NCBI GenBank assembly: GCA_037783545.1
Contig: JBBELK010001671.1
Location: forward strand, 1 to 64,000
Direction of reading: 5' to 3'
Length of the DNA: 64,000 bases
Source: Henricia sp. BOLD:AAB3569
Taxonomy: Eukaryota; Echinodermata; Asteroidea; Spinulosida; Echinasteridae
The stretch's first letter is position 1. The number at the start of each line of letters is the position of its first letter. The notes beneath the pieces are model-generated. The model did no database searches, was not told where the DNA came from, and saw nothing but the letters and a program-made list of their open reading frames with translations. The translations under genes were made by a program, and so were the position numbers. Shown here piece by piece: positions 63,701-64,000 of the stretch.

Positions 63701-64000
63701 CCGTGGCTGTCTGTACACACCTCTTTGGGGTACTCCTGAGTTGTGCGCATGCTCAGTCATTCGGACTGTCGTTAACGCACCGCAGTTTGGCTCGGCAATT
63801 TGGTCAAAGTGTGGTCCAAACGTCGGCAAATTTGGAGGTCGAAAAATGTTCCGACGAACTTAAAATTTTGCATGCCCTAAACTCTCTATATTGCGCACTT
63901 GTCATAAAAAATTGACAGACTTTCGCCGAGAAATGGCAGAGAAATTTCAAAGTTTAGAAAAAACTGGGTTGGGGCTTCCTGACTGCTCTCACGCAAACCG
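57764..64000. repeat. 5-monomer HOR domain (~1485 bp), last round expanded to ten
   Basis: Order: Q 57764, T' 58062, N 58359 (TTCCAACG), G 58656, T 58953 (CGCCGAG); Q 59250, T' 59547, N 59844, G 60141, T 60438, T 60734, T 61031, T 61328, plain 61625, plain 61921; Q 62218, T' 62515, N 62812, G 63109, T 63406, T 63703. Q-T'-N-G-T recurs after 1485-1486 bp and again after 2968 bp. The second round carries four consecutive T monomers and two plain ones. T units share ACTTAAAATT and CGCCGAG; 61031 and 63703 also share GTTGGGGCT. 62515 is altered (GGAGATCG, AAATTTTAAAG). The array continues past the window. Confidence 0.87.

Larger units (their letters stand above)
1..64000. repeat. Satellite DNA array, ~297-bp monomer, 215 complete head-to-tail copies
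   Basis: The same ~297-bp unit repeats from the first base to the last, always in the same orientation, with no interruption. Most monomers are exactly 297 bp; others are 294, 296, 298, 299, 300 or 304 bp through small indels, mainly in two A-tracts. The mean spacing of the 215 complete units is about 297.3 bp. Neighbouring units differ by only a few bases, and many are identical by eye. The array runs off both ends of the window. Uniform orientation, high identity, regional higher-order periodicities and absence of genes are the hallmarks of eukaryotic satellite DNA maintained by unequal exchange and conversion. I do not recognise the family. An rDNA spacer sub-repeat array or a TE-internal repeat expansion are alternatives, but no rRNA or TE sequence is present and 64 kb would be very long for either. 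Confidence 0.98.

Noticed and set aside
1-64000. CRISPR array
   Set aside because: The repeats are contiguous 297-bp units with no unique spacers and no cas genes. Array form, unit length and uniform content are those of satellite DNA.
1-64000. Transposon, LTR or terminal inverted repeats
   Set aside because: No target-site duplication, no terminal repeat distinct from the monomer, and no coding remnant of a transposase, reverse transcriptase or integrase in any frame.

Overview
The whole window is one uninterrupted, head-to-tail tandem array of a ~297-bp satellite DNA monomer. Using the first base of the GTGGCTGTCTG segment as phase zero, I count 215 complete monomers from 86 to 63999. An 85-bp tail of another precedes them, and the first base of the next is base 64000. 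Both ends lie inside monomers, so the array is longer than the window. I see no inverted monomer, no transposable element, no unique sequence and no gene I would call functional. The reference monomer (for example 20320-20616) is 46.5% G+C (70 G, 68 C) with 16 CpG sites, about what its base composition predicts.

This is almost certainly nuclear satellite DNA of a eukaryote, from a heterochromatic, pericentromeric or centromeric region. I do not recognise the family and cannot name the organism. The lack of CpG depletion fits lineages without heavy germline CpG methylation, or a very young array.

The array is a mosaic of regional higher-order repeats (HORs). I defined them by eye from shared diagnostic substitutions and indels. 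Left to right: 1-2166, indel-rich monomers; 2167-4546, a block that recurs at 10802-12586; 4547-9300, a 4-mer HOR (about 1188 bp); 9301-10801, a 3-mer carrying a 7-bp insertion; 12587-19131, a 9/10-mer HOR (offset 2679 bp); 19132-22398, a 4-mer then 3-mer; 22399-33392, a 17-mer (about 5053 bp) present twice almost perfectly; 33393-35772, a 4-mer (1191 bp); 35773-39336, a homogeneous core; 39337-43496, a 9-mer (2674 bp); 43497-48546, a 6/5/4-mer mosaic; 48547-50627, a 3-mer (892 bp); 50628-57763, a 15-mer (4459 bp) plus a partial second copy; 57764-64000, a 5-mer (about 1485 bp) later expanded to 10.

Because 297 is a multiple of three and one frame of the monomer has no stop, stop-free frames of up to 1875 codons arise. 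Frameshifting A-tract indels, recurrent stop mutations and mostly amino-acid-changing variants argue that they are not genes. No new enzymatic or defence system is visible. The interest lies in the nested HOR structure, the very recent segmental duplications, and the conserved dyads and A-tracts in each monomer.
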